Source: Plantibacter sp. ME-Dv--P-122b
Lineage (GTDB): Bacteria; Actinomycetota; Actinomycetes; Actinomycetales; Microbacteriaceae
Assembly (NCBI RefSeq): GCF_030209375.1
Contig: NZ_JARVSC010000004.1
Span: 62,001 to 126,000, forward strand
Direction of reading: 5' to 3'
DNA length: 64,000 nucleotides
Below are positions 24,795 through 33,171 of the stretch, piece after piece; within the stretch, counting starts at the first letter, position 1; each line of letters opens with the position of its first letter. The notes below the pieces were generated by a model. The model had not been told where the DNA came from. It did no database searches and saw nothing but the letters and a program-made list of their open reading frames with translations. The translations under genes were made by a program, and so were the position numbers.

Positions 24795-25943
24795 CTAGGC
24801 TCGGACCGCCTGACCAGCGGCGAACGCGTCCGCGGCTTCCGCAGCCGCCGCCGCGCCCTCGACCGGGACGAACGGCTCCGTCAGACCGAACGCGCTCGGC
24901 CCGAAGGCGCGCAGTGCGTCCGGCGTGCGCATGAGTGCCGGCGTCGAGATCCCGAGGACTCGGACGCGTTGGCCGTAGCGGAGGCCCTCCGTGGTGATCG
25001 GCTCGGCGGTCTCGTGGTCGACGATGCAGATGAGGTCCGGTACGATCGCGACGACCTCACCGTTCCATCTGGCGATGAGGTTCTCGTTCTGGAAGGAGAT
25101 CTCCAGGCGTTCAGAGCTCGACGGGTCGGCCGACCAGATGACCGCGGTGCCCTTGGCGAAGCCCTCGGTGGTGCGACGCTCCACGTCGGCCACCTTCCCG
25201 ACGAACAGCTCCCGGACGTGCGAGTAGAGCGTCGTGGACAGCGTGTCGGCGATGGCGGCGAACGGCGAACGGTGCTCCTCGCGCGCGACCCGGATCGCCC
25301 GCCCGAGGGCCAGCGCCATCGAGATAGTCCGCGGCACCGCGGTGCGACGCACGTCCGCCCCGCTCATCGCATACTCGGCGATGTGCGCGACCCCGCCGAG
25401 GCGGATCGCGATGCCGCGCGCCAACCACTCCATCTGGCGGTCGTCGTCACCGGTGTCGATGATCACGCGCTCGCCGCGTTCCCCGGCGATGGCGAGCGGC
25501 GAACCGTGCACGCCGTACACCGCGAAGGTCTCCATGGAGAGCTCCGGGAAGGCCCGGCCCATGCCGTCGGCGTCGACGACCGGCAGCCCGGTCTCGGCGG
25601 CCACGATGAGCGGGATCATCGAGTTGATGCCACCGCACTCGATCGGCATGGTCGCGTCCGCGGTGCGCCCGAGGTGCTCCTCGAGTGTCCGCAGGGCGAG
25701 CGTCGGTTCGAACCCGGCCGGGATCTTCTCGACCATGACCGTCGGAGCGCCCATCTGCGCGGTGGGGATGACGAAGAGGTCGTCGGCGAGGTCGTCGGGG
25801 TCGAGGATCGTGATGGAGCGGTCGCCGAGCACCTGCTTCACGAGCATCATGCCGATGTACGGGTCGCCGCCGCCGCCGGTCCCGAGGAGCGTGGCGCCTC
25901 GGGCGAGGTCGGGCAGGTCGTCCGCGGTCAGCGTCCAGCTCAT
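24795..25943 (-). CDS. DUF917 family protein, second paralogue
   Basis: A 382-residue protein. It has the full family pattern: LLGTGGGGDPYIGMMLV near residue 20, APTVMVEKIPAG, MPIECGGINSMIPLI and VDADGMGRAFPELSMETF. The C-terminal half holds FQNENLIARW, VPDLICIVDHETAEPITT and GLRYGQRVRVLGI. It is close to the first copy over the whole length and was probably produced by tandem duplication. Adjacent HyuA-type, permease and PucR genes suggest catabolism of a cyclic amide. No catalytic mechanism can be read from the sequence alone. Confidence 0.85.
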   Translation of the reverse strand: MSWTLTADDLPDLARGATLLGTGGGGDPYIGMMLVKQVLGDRSITILDPDDLADDLFVIPTAQMGAPTVMVEKIPAGFEPTLALRTLEEHLGRTADATMPIECGGINSMIPLIVAAETGLPVVDADGMGRAFPELSMETFAVYGVHGSPLAIAGERGERVIIDTGDDDRQMEWLARGIAIRLGGVAHIAEYAMSGADVRRTAVPRTISMALALGRAIRVAREEHRSPFAAIADTLSTTLYSHVRELFVGKVADVERRTTEGFAKGTAVIWSADPSSSERLEISFQNENLIARWNGEVVAIVPDLICIVDHETAEPITTEGLRYGQRVRVLGISTPALMRTPDALRAFGPSAFGLTEPFVPVEGAAAAAEAADAFAAGQAVRA

Positions 25944-27037
25944 GCGGCGACCTCCGGCGCGTCAGGCGTCTCGGCTGCGCCGTCGAAGCGGTGCGACGGC
26001 ACCTCGTACCCGAAGTACCCGGGCCCGACCATCGCGAGCGCCGCGGGGCTGTGCCAGCGGTCGTCGCTCGGTGCCGAGATCACGCGGACCCGCTGTCCGT
26101 AGCGGAGCCCCTCGGTGGTGATGGGCTCGCCCGAGTCGTGCTCGAGCACCATGATGAGGTCGGGCGTCGTCACGAGGGTGACGCCGTCGAGCGCCGCCAT
26201 GAGGTGCTCGTTCTGGAACGACAGCTCGAGGCTCGCGTTGACGCCGTCGATCCGTGCGCGACCTCGGGCGAACCCGGTGGTGGTCGCGCGCTCGACGTCG
26301 ACGACCTTGCCGGAGAACAGTTCGCGACCGCCGAGCAGCTGCACGGTCCGCTCCACGGGGTCGGCCTTCTCGGCTCGGGCCGCTTCGATGCCGTCGCCGA
26401 TCTCGCGGCACAGCGACAGCGAGTCGGCCACGAGCGCCTCGCGGGCCTGCGCGCCGGACATCGGGAAGCCGGAGATCATGACCGAGCAGCCCATCTCGAC
26501 ACAGGCGACACGGGCGATGCGTTCTGTCCAGCTGTTGTCGACGGTCGTGAGGACGCCGGTGTTTCCCTTCTCGTCGCTGAACGCGAGCGGGGAGGCGTCG
26601 ATCCCGTACAGGGTCGGGAGCACCATCTGCAGCTCGGGGAAGGCCCGGCCCATCCCGTCGGCGTCGATGAGCGGCAGCCCGAGCGCGGCCGCTGCGGCGA
26701 TCGGGATGGTCGAGTTCACGCCGCCGACCTCGGCGCAGGCGATGTGCGTGACCGGGCGACCGAGGGACGCACTGAGGGCGTGGACCGGTGCGACGACCTC
26801 GGTGAGGCTGGGCAGCTTCTCGACCATGACGGTCGGGGCGCCCAGCATCGCGACGGTGAGGACGAGCGCGTCGTCGGGGACCTCGTCGAGGGTGACGACG
26901 GTGACGTCGCCGTGCTCGCGGAGTGCCTGCGCGGCGAGGAGCGCGCCGATGTACGGGTCGCCGCCGCCGCCGGTTCCGAGGACGGCCGCACCGCGGGCGA
27001 GGCCGGGGACGAGCTCGGGCGAAATGGTCCAGCTCAT
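25940..27037 (-). CDS. DUF917 family protein, first paralogue
   Basis: A 365-residue protein and near relative of the following gene. Shared motifs are VLGTGGGGDPYIGALLA, GAPTVMVEKLPSL, IACAEVGGVNSTIPI and DADGMGRAFPELQMVLPTLY; the C-terminal half has FQNEHLMAALDG, TPDLIMVLEHDSGEPITT and GLRYGQRVRVISAP. Both ends overlap their neighbours by four bases, consistent with fixed stoichiometry. The family often sits beside hydantoinase/oxoprolinase subunits, as here, and may form a complex with the HyuA-type protein; that is inference. Confidence 0.86.
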   Translation of the reverse strand: MSWTISPELVPGLARGAAVLGTGGGGDPYIGALLAAQALREHGDVTVVTLDEVPDDALVLTVAMLGAPTVMVEKLPSLTEVVAPVHALSASLGRPVTHIACAEVGGVNSTIPIAAAAALGLPLIDADGMGRAFPELQMVLPTLYGIDASPLAFSDEKGNTGVLTTVDNSWTERIARVACVEMGCSVMISGFPMSGAQAREALVADSLSLCREIGDGIEAARAEKADPVERTVQLLGGRELFSGKVVDVERATTTGFARGRARIDGVNASLELSFQNEHLMAALDGVTLVTTPDLIMVLEHDSGEPITTEGLRYGQRVRVISAPSDDRWHSPAALAMVGPGYFGYEVPSHRFDGAAETPDAPEVAA

Positions 27038-28587
27038 CGGAGGCCTCCCATGTCGAGGTCGCCGACGGCCTTCACCCGGATGCGCGTGGCGTTCCCGGGG
27101 AGATAGGGGATCGGGACCTCGTCGAAGTCGACGATCGCGACCGACGCGGGGGAGGCGCCGGCCGCGATCGCCTTGTCGATCGCCTCGGCACGGACCTCGG
27201 CGATCGCCTCCTCACGCCGGCCGGGTTCGATGGCGTAGACCTTGTCGATCTCGCCCCCGACCTGCGCGATGGAAGCACCGATGGCATTCGCCACGGCGTA
27301 GTTGTCGGGCCGGTGGACGGCGCCGAAGATGGGGAGTTCGTCGGAGAGCAGGATCGACCCGCCGCCGACCGCCACCACGGGGATCGGCTCTGGGGAGGTG
27401 CGCATGCGGTCGACGGCCTCGGCGATGCGTTCGCCGATCCGCTTGAGGACGCGCTCCACGAAGACCGGGTCGAGGTGGGCGACCTTCGAGGCGTCACCGA
27501 TCGACGCGCGACCGGCGGCCACGGCGATGTCCGTCGCCGTGAGGGTGCTGCCGCCGAAGACGAGGGCCTCGGTCATGAGCTTGTACCCGACGGATGCCGG
27601 CCCGACCTCGGCGGTCTCCTCGTCGACGATGCTGCCGCCGCCGATCCCGATGGACAGGACGTCGGGCATCCGGAAGTTCGTGCGGATGCCGGCGACCTTG
27701 ACCTCGTTCGCCGTCTCGCGGGGGAAGCCGTTGATGAGCAGACCGATGTCCGCCGTCGTGCCACCGATGTCGACGACCGCGCACGTCGCGAGCCCGCTCG
27801 TCAGCGCCGCCCCGCGCATCGAGTTGGTCGGGCCGGAGGCGAACGTCGCGACGGGGTAGAGGCGCACGTAGTCCTCGTCCATGAGCGTGCCGTCGTTCTG
27901 GCTGAGGAAGATGGGCGCCTCGATGCCCTGCTTCCGGACGGCGGCGGTGAGCCCGTCGACGATCTCCGAAGCGAGCTCGCGGAGGGCTGCGTTGATGATC
28001 GTCGCGTTCTCGCGCTCCAGGAGGCCGATGCGCCCGATCTCGTGCGAGAGCGAGATGGCGACGTCCGGGCCGAGGAGCTCGCCGACGATCCGAGCCGCCT
28101 CGACCTCGAGGTCGTGGTTGACGGGACTGAAGACGGAGGAGATCGCGACGGAGCGGATGCCGTTCGCGCGCATGTCCTCGGCGTGTGCCCGCAGCTCGTC
28201 GGGGTCGATCGGCGAGATGGGGCGGCCGTCGAACTCGTAGCCACCGTGCGCGAGGTAGCTGCGTGCACTGATCGCCTCGACGAGTTCCGCCGGCCAGTCG
28301 ACGAGCGGCGGCAACGCGCGGGTGGCCGGGAGCCCGAGGCGCAGGGCCGCGGTGGGTGCGAGTCGCTTGGCCTGCACGAGGGCGTTGATGAAGTGCGTCG
28401 TGCCGATCATCACCGCGGTGATCTGGTCGCCGTCGAAGTGGTGGCCGCTCCGCAGTTCGCCGATCGCCTGGACGATCCCGTCGGTCACGTCCGGGGTGGT
28501 CGCGTGCTTGACGGCCGCCAGGGTGGTGGTGCCGTCCATGAGCACGGCGTCGGTGTTGGTGCCGCCGACATCGATACCGATGTGCAT
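27034..28587 (-). CDS. Hydantoinase/oxoprolinase A-type protein (HyuA-like, compact form)
   Basis: A 517-residue ATPase-fold protein of the HyuA group. The ASKHA fold is shown by HIGIDVGGTNTDAVLMDG at the N-terminus, CAVVDIGGTTADIGLLING near residue 270 and VVAVGGGSILLSDELP near 415. It is shorter than HyuA proteins of about 700 residues that carry a C-terminal extension, and no HyuB-type gene is nearby; three DUF917 genes follow instead. ATP-dependent opening of a five-membered cyclic amide is the family role. It follows the permease by 64 bases and overlaps the first DUF917 gene. Confidence 0.88.
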   Translation of the reverse strand: MHIGIDVGGTNTDAVLMDGTTTLAAVKHATTPDVTDGIVQAIGELRSGHHFDGDQITAVMIGTTHFINALVQAKRLAPTAALRLGLPATRALPPLVDWPAELVEAISARSYLAHGGYEFDGRPISPIDPDELRAHAEDMRANGIRSVAISSVFSPVNHDLEVEAARIVGELLGPDVAISLSHEIGRIGLLERENATIINAALRELASEIVDGLTAAVRKQGIEAPIFLSQNDGTLMDEDYVRLYPVATFASGPTNSMRGAALTSGLATCAVVDIGGTTADIGLLINGFPRETANEVKVAGIRTNFRMPDVLSIGIGGGSIVDEETAEVGPASVGYKLMTEALVFGGSTLTATDIAVAAGRASIGDASKVAHLDPVFVERVLKRIGERIAEAVDRMRTSPEPIPVVAVGGGSILLSDELPIFGAVHRPDNYAVANAIGASIAQVGGEIDKVYAIEPGRREEAIAEVRAEAIDKAIAAGASPASVAIVDFDEVPIPYLPGNATRIRVKAVGDLDMGGLR

Positions 28588-28651
28588 ATGAGGGGTTCGC
28601 TTTCTGTTGGTGCGGTGTGCGGTGGAACGGTGACGGATCAGTGCGCGGCGG

Positions 28652-30004
28652 TCACTTCGAGGCGGTGGCGGGGCTGTCCGTCGTCACGTCCGCCTCGATC
28701 TGCGAGGTGTGGGCGACGCCGACCCCGCGGACCAGGCCGAGCTTGCCGGCCGCGATGTAGAGCACCATCGACAGGATGAGTGACAGGACGGCGGGGATGC
28801 CCCAGGTGACGAAGTAGCCGGTGATCGCGGACACGGCCCAGATGACGATGGTCGCCGGGACGATGCGCGGGGCGGTCGTGGGGAGGCGGCCCGAGGCGCG
28901 GGTCTCGTCGAGCTCACCGCGCCAGCGCTTCACGATGAAGTACTCGGCGACCATGATGCCCGCGATGGGCGGGAAGGCGACGCCGAGGATGATGAGGAAG
29001 CCGGAGAACTGACCGAGGATGCCGACCGCCGCGAGGATGGAGCCGACCACGCCGAGCACGATGGTGGTGGTCACGCGGTTGAGGTTCTTGCCGAACGCGG
29101 TCGAGATGAAGTTGACCAGTCCGAGCGTCGACGAGTACAGGTTCCAGTCGTTGATCTTGAGCGTTCCGGTGATGACGATGATGAGGCCGATGAGCCCGAC
29201 CGACGACGTCACGATCGCGACGACGTTGCCCGAGGCTGCGGCGTGGGCGAGCAGGACGCCCGAGAGGCCGATGACGAACTCACCGAGTGAGACGCCGACG
29301 ACGGTCTGCTTGATGACGTCGGCGCGGGACCGGTTGAACCGGGTCATGTCGGCGGTGATGATGGCGCCGACGATCAGGCCGCCCGCGACGATGCCGGTGC
29401 CGGCCCAGACGCTCATGGTGGGGCCGGGAGCCGGGCCCGTGACGAGCTCCATGAAGTCGTGCTGGGTGAGTTCGCTGATGATCGACCAGCCGACGAGGAT
29501 GAGGAACAGTGGGACGGTGATGTTCGCGAGCCACTGCATGCCCTTGAACCCGTAGGCGACGATGGCGGTGACGGCGAGGCCGAAGATGAGGCTCCAGGCC
29601 CAGACCGGCATGAAGCCGGGGAGGAGGGCGTCGAGCGATTCGGCGGAGATCGCGCTCTGGATGCCGAACCAGCCGATGAGGCTGATGCCGATCGCGAGCC
29701 CGACGAGTGACGCGCCGACCTCGCCGAAGCCGGTCCAGCGGGCGAGGAGGGCGGTGTTGAGGCCCTCCTTCTGGCCGATGATGCCGACGATGCACATGAT
29801 CACCTCGAGGATGATCGAGCCGAGGAGCAGGGCGAGGAACGCCTCGCCGAAGGTCATGCTGTAGCCGAGGGTGGCGCCGAGGAGGAACTGGGACAGGGCC
29901 GACACCTGTCCGAAGCGCTGGACGGCGATGCCGAACCAGGGCTTCTGTGCGTCGGGACGGACGCGGGACAGGGCGAAGTCGTCTGCGTGTGCCATGCGAG
30001 CCAT
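28652..30004 (-). CDS. NCS1-family permease (cytosine/purine/hydantoin type)
   Basis: A 450-residue membrane carrier with about 12 hydrophobic segments, related to cytosine permease CodB. Typical elements are LSQFLLGATLGYSMTFGEAF in helix 1, the Gly-rich region around GWFGIQSAISAESL, GAIITADMTRFNRSRADV and ITGTLKINDWNLYSSTLGL. NCS1 carriers take up cytosine, purines, allantoin or hydantoins with a cation. I chose the ATG at 30004, preceded by GGAG; an ATG three codons later is also possible. It is the first gene of the HyuA-DUF917 operon and probably brings in its substrate. Confidence 0.9.
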   Translation of the reverse strand: MARMAHADDFALSRVRPDAQKPWFGIAVQRFGQVSALSQFLLGATLGYSMTFGEAFLALLLGSIILEVIMCIVGIIGQKEGLNTALLARWTGFGEVGASLVGLAIGISLIGWFGIQSAISAESLDALLPGFMPVWAWSLIFGLAVTAIVAYGFKGMQWLANITVPLFLILVGWSIISELTQHDFMELVTGPAPGPTMSVWAGTGIVAGGLIVGAIITADMTRFNRSRADVIKQTVVGVSLGEFVIGLSGVLLAHAAASGNVVAIVTSSVGLIGLIIVITGTLKINDWNLYSSTLGLVNFISTAFGKNLNRVTTTIVLGVVGSILAAVGILGQFSGFLIILGVAFPPIAGIMVAEYFIVKRWRGELDETRASGRLPTTAPRIVPATIVIWAVSAITGYFVTWGIPAVLSLILSMVLYIAAGKLGLVRGVGVAHTSQIEADVTTDSPATASK

Positions 30005-30126
30005 GCTGGTCTCCAGAAGTGGGGGAGGGGGCGGTGCGGGTGGCGGCAACGTTACTGACGGCCCGCCCGCAGCAGAATGTGCATGATGCAGGAATGCGCG
30101 CGGGATATCAGCACTCTGCACACACT

Positions 30127-30148
30127 GGTCCCTGAGCTTGTCGATGGG
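30127..30148. repeat. Dispersed repeat copy CCTGAGCTTGTCGATGG
   Basis: One copy of the element seen at 3459, with two changes, lies between the start of the NCS1 permease and the end of the alpha/beta hydrolase gene, which are in the same orientation. Confidence 0.75.
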
Positions 30149-30175
30149 CGGGGTTGTCCGCGTGCGCCTTCCGGC

Positions 30176-30904
30176 TCAGAGCGCTCGCTGGATGACCTCG
30201 AAGGTGCGCGCGCCGTCGAGCGCCGCCATGTCGTGGCGGATCCCGGGGAACCGGGTGACGGTCCAGCCCAACTGCTCGTAGCGCTGCACGTCCCGGCTCG
30301 GCACCACGAGCTTCGCGTCGTCCGACAGCACCAGCGTCGAGGGGACGACCGGCGCCGTCGGCGTCACCGGGTTCGCTGCGACGTCCTGGAGCACTTCCGC
30401 CGCCATCGAGCGGTCCCACGCGGCATGGGCGGCCTCGGCGAGCGCGACGTTCGCGGGACCCGTCTTGGGGTCCGTCCGGTCGTAGAGCCAAGCCAGGAGC
30501 CGCGGCAGCCCTGGGATACTCCAGAACAGTCGTGCGCCGAGGCCTCGTCCCGGCAGTTTCAGCCCGAACCCGGGATCGAGGTAGATCGCGTGCGCCGGGC
30601 GGAGCGGCTCCACGATGTCGATGAGGAGCCGCCCGCCAAGGGAGTGGCCGACGATCGCGTCGAGGCCGGTCGGCAGCGTCTCGACGAGGTCGGCCGTGAG
30701 CGAGGCGATGTCGTACCGCTCGCCCCGGCTCCGATCGGCCCACGGGCTGGACCCGTGACCGCGGAGGTCGACGAGCAGGAACGTGTACCGCTCCGGGTCG
30801 GACGCTGCGACGACGTCGGTCCAGGCGGCTCCGTCGGCCAGGAACCCGTGGATGAGGGCGATCCGGACCGGACCGGACCCGCGTTGCTCGACATGCAGTC
30901 GCAT
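30176..30904 (-). CDS. Alpha/beta hydrolase
   Basis: A 242-residue hydrolase. It has the oxyanion strand ALIHGFLADGAAW, LVDLRGHGSSPW, the nucleophile elbow VGHSLGGRLL (Ser near residue 90) and the catalytic His in RFPGIRHDMAALDG near the C-terminus. The acid is probably the Asp in LVLSDDAKLVVPS. I chose the ATG at 30904, because the longer frame upstream is a basic, low-complexity stretch. An esterase, lipase or lactonase role is possible; context gives no substrate. Confidence 0.85.
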   Translation of the reverse strand: MRLHVEQRGSGPVRIALIHGFLADGAAWTDVVAASDPERYTFLLVDLRGHGSSPWADRSRGERYDIASLTADLVETLPTGLDAIVGHSLGGRLLIDIVEPLRPAHAIYLDPGFGLKLPGRGLGARLFWSIPGLPRLLAWLYDRTDPKTGPANVALAEAAHAAWDRSMAAEVLQDVAANPVTPTAPVVPSTLVLSDDAKLVVPSRDVQRYEQLGWTVTRFPGIRHDMAALDGARTFEVIQRAL

Positions 30905-31106
30905 GGCCCTCCTTCGTCGGTGGTGATGGTGGGACGACTCTACGCGGCGAGAAACCGCGCGGTCGTCCCCGAGTCGTCGACGCCGGGTCCTCCCCGGCCG
31001 TGTCGGAGGACGCCGCTTCCGGGCGCGACCGGGTATTTTCGGGCAAGCGGACGCGAAACGCAAGCAGTCTGTTCACCGACTGCGTTCCTCGATACGGTTG
31101 GGAGAT

Positions 31107-31337
31107 ATGTCAGCCACGGTCGAGATGGAACACATGAGTCAGGTAGAACGCGAACGCCCGCTCCTGCGCAAGGGGAGCGAGGCGAGTTTCGTCCGGTGGG
31201 CCTTCGACGGTCGCTCATGGTGTGCCGACCTCGTGAGCGGACAGTACCGAGGCGCGACGAAGACCGGATGGCTGCTCCAGACCGAGAACGAGCAGCGCGA
31301 ACTCTCCAACCAGGAGTGGGCCCCCTGCATGGCGTGA
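31107..31337 (+). CDS. Small hypothetical protein
   Basis: A 76-residue protein I do not recognise. The N-terminus is charged (SQVERERPLLRKGSEASFV), and the middle has an aromatic, possibly beta-strand stretch (RWAFDGRSWCADLVSGQYRG) with two Cys in the whole protein. GGGAG lies just before the ATG at 31107. Codon use is in line with the neighbours. It converges on the cyclase gene and is divergent from the hydrolase. Its size and odd composition leave moderate doubt that it is expressed. Confidence 0.5.
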   Translation: MSATVEMEHMSQVERERPLLRKGSEASFVRWAFDGRSWCADLVSGQYRGATKTGWLLQTENEQRELSNQEWAPCMA

Positions 31338-31353
31338 GCGCCGCACGCGCTCC

Positions 31354-32334
31354 CTATTTGAACGCGATCGCGTTCGGCGGGGAACCCACCCCACCAGGGA
31401 TGTAGAGCGGCTTGCAGGTGACGAAGCACTCGTACACCCCGTCGGCCGCGCAGTCGTCGGCGAGCTCGTCCAGTCGCCACAACTCGCCGAGCGCCATGCC
31501 CAACAGGGCGATGAGTGGTCGGTGGAGCATGCCGCTATGGTCCACCCCGCGGGCCGGTGGCTGGTCGTCCGGCGACCGGAAGTCGCTCTCCACGACCGGA
31601 TCAGCCTCCACGGCGAGGTTGTCCGCAGCGACGAGGGCGATCTCGTGGTCCCACAGCCAGCGGAGCACGGACTCCCGCTGCGCCAGTCCCGGCGATCGAC
31701 GCCAGGGGGTGTCGAGCCGTTCGGCCGGCGTCTTCGCGAGGTACTGCTCGGCCCAGGCCGTGCGGAGGAGCAGGATGTCCCCGCCACGCCAGGTGACGCC
31801 CTGGTGCTCGGCGACGGCGTCCAGGAGCGGAGTGTCGATCGCGATCGTCGACGACGGGTCGTAGGCCCGGCCGGTCGCTTCGAAGTACCGTGGGACGTCG
31901 AGGAGCACCCCGCGTCCGGCGATGCCGGCGTCGGCCCAGGTGTGCACGCCGAGACGGGTCGACGACGCGTCGTTCGCCTCGGAGGTCAGCCCGTTGTAGA
32001 AGCCGTGCTGGGGGTGGCCGATGTGGCGCAGCGCGTCGATCTGCGACGACGACTGGAGGTAGAACGAGTCGAGGTAGTCGTCGCGGTGCCATTCGTTGTT
32101 CGAGAACACCTGATGCTCGAGGGGGCGTCGGGTGCCGGTCGGGTACGGCTCGAACGCGGTGACCGCATGGTCGAGTCCGAATCGCCGGCCGGTCCGGACG
32201 AGGCCGGCGGCGTGAGCGACGCGTTCGGGCGTCAGGAAGTTGACGGTTCCCAGTTCGTCGTCCGGCCCGAAGACCGACCAACTGGATCCGGGCGGGGTGG
32301 CTCTCGTGAGCTCGTCATAGTTCGGAATGGTCAT
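31354..32334 (-). CDS. Cyclase-family hydrolase (kynurenine formamidase-like fold)
   Basis: A 326-residue member of the cyclase/KynB superfamily, which usually hydrolyses amides or lactones with a divalent metal. It has PPGSSWSVFGPDDELGTVNF near the start, SSSQIDALRHIGHPQHGFYN where short relatives have HxGTHxDxPxH, GRGVLLDVPRYF and GGDILLLRTAWAEQYL, then VAADNLAVE. The standard metal motif is thus altered, as in the longer subgroup found in catabolic clusters. It overlaps the preceding IclR gene by 20 bases and is last of the long minus-strand operon. Confidence 0.85.
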   Translation of the reverse strand: MTIPNYDELTRATPPGSSWSVFGPDDELGTVNFLTPERVAHAAGLVRTGRRFGLDHAVTAFEPYPTGTRRPLEHQVFSNNEWHRDDYLDSFYLQSSSQIDALRHIGHPQHGFYNGLTSEANDASSTRLGVHTWADAGIAGRGVLLDVPRYFEATGRAYDPSSTIAIDTPLLDAVAEHQGVTWRGGDILLLRTAWAEQYLAKTPAERLDTPWRRSPGLAQRESVLRWLWDHEIALVAADNLAVEADPVVESDFRSPDDQPPARGVDHSGMLHRPLIALLGMALGELWRLDELADDCAADGVYECFVTCKPLYIPGGVGSPPNAIAFK

Positions 32335-33106
32335 CGGTGGATCTGTCCGGTCTGCCGCGGAGGTCGTTGCTCAACGCGGTCGTCGTGCGCAGGAGCGCGG
32401 TGATGATGGGGGAGTCGGCACTGAGATCGGCGTCGGGGTCGGCACCGAGCAGTCCGACGGTCGCGGCGATGCCGTAGTCGTCGAACACCGGTGCTGCGGC
32501 AGTGAACACGCCGCCGGACTGGGAGGCGATGCAGTAGCCGGAGCGACGCGCGGTGTAGACCGCCGCCTCCAGCTCGGCTCGCTGCGCCGAGGTCGACCCC
32601 TCGGTCATCCAGCCGAACGCGCGCTCGTCCGCCAGGTGCGCCAGGAACACCCTGGTCTGGGCGGCGGTCGCATCGAGGAGGGTACCCGCCCGGACCGTCA
32701 CGACGGCGGAACGAGTGCGGTCCTCCTCGACGAGCGTGACGACCGGCCCGCGTGCGCCCCAGAGGCTGAGCACCGCCGTCATCTGGACGGCGGCGCTCAG
32801 CTCGGCGATGTGCGGTGGTGCGACCTCGGTGACCCGGCGGCGGCTCAGCGCGTGGATGCCGAGCTGGAGCATGAGCCCGCCGAGGACGAAGGTGCTCCGC
32901 CGCGGGCCGCGGTCGAGGATCCCGGCGGACACCATCGATGCGCAGTAGCGGTACGCGGTGGTGCGGTTGAGTCCCAGCCGTTCGGCCACCTCCGCCGCCG
33001 TCAGCTCCGTGGTGTGCGGGCCGAACAGCGAGCAGATCTGTCCGACCCGGTCCACCGCCTGGATGTCCGATCCGGATGCTTCGCCCGTTCCCTCGATGTT
33101 CGCCAT
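32315..33106 (-). CDS. IclR-family regulator (second in the operon)
   Basis: A 263-residue regulator. The winged helix (about 14-75) has LTAAEVAERLGLNRTTAYRY and CASMVSAGILDRG; the ligand domain (about 90-250) has SLWGARGPVVTLVE and AAPVFDDYGIAATVGLLGAD. It lies 65 bases after the solute-binding protein gene and overlaps the cyclase. Two IclR proteins in one operon suggest separate sensing of the substrate and an intermediate, or control of a second site; this is inference. Confidence 0.88.
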   Translation of the reverse strand: MANIEGTGEASGSDIQAVDRVGQICSLFGPHTTELTAAEVAERLGLNRTTAYRYCASMVSAGILDRGPRRSTFVLGGLMLQLGIHALSRRRVTEVAPPHIAELSAAVQMTAVLSLWGARGPVVTLVEEDRTRSAVVTVRAGTLLDATAAQTRVFLAHLADERAFGWMTEGSTSAQRAELEAAVYTARRSGYCIASQSGGVFTAAAPVFDDYGIAATVGLLGADPDADLSADSPIITALLRTTTALSNDLRGRPDRSTDDHSEL

Positions 33107-33171
33107 GACTGAAGCGTAGTTCAGCTGGAGAACACGCCCGGGTGGGCGGAGCCTCGGGCCGGGTCACGGGA

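Noticed and set aside
26923-28779. Plus-strand open frame of 618 codons opposite the HyuA-type and DUF917 genes
   Set aside because: Composition is artefactual and the minus strand holds conserved motifs across the whole stretch.
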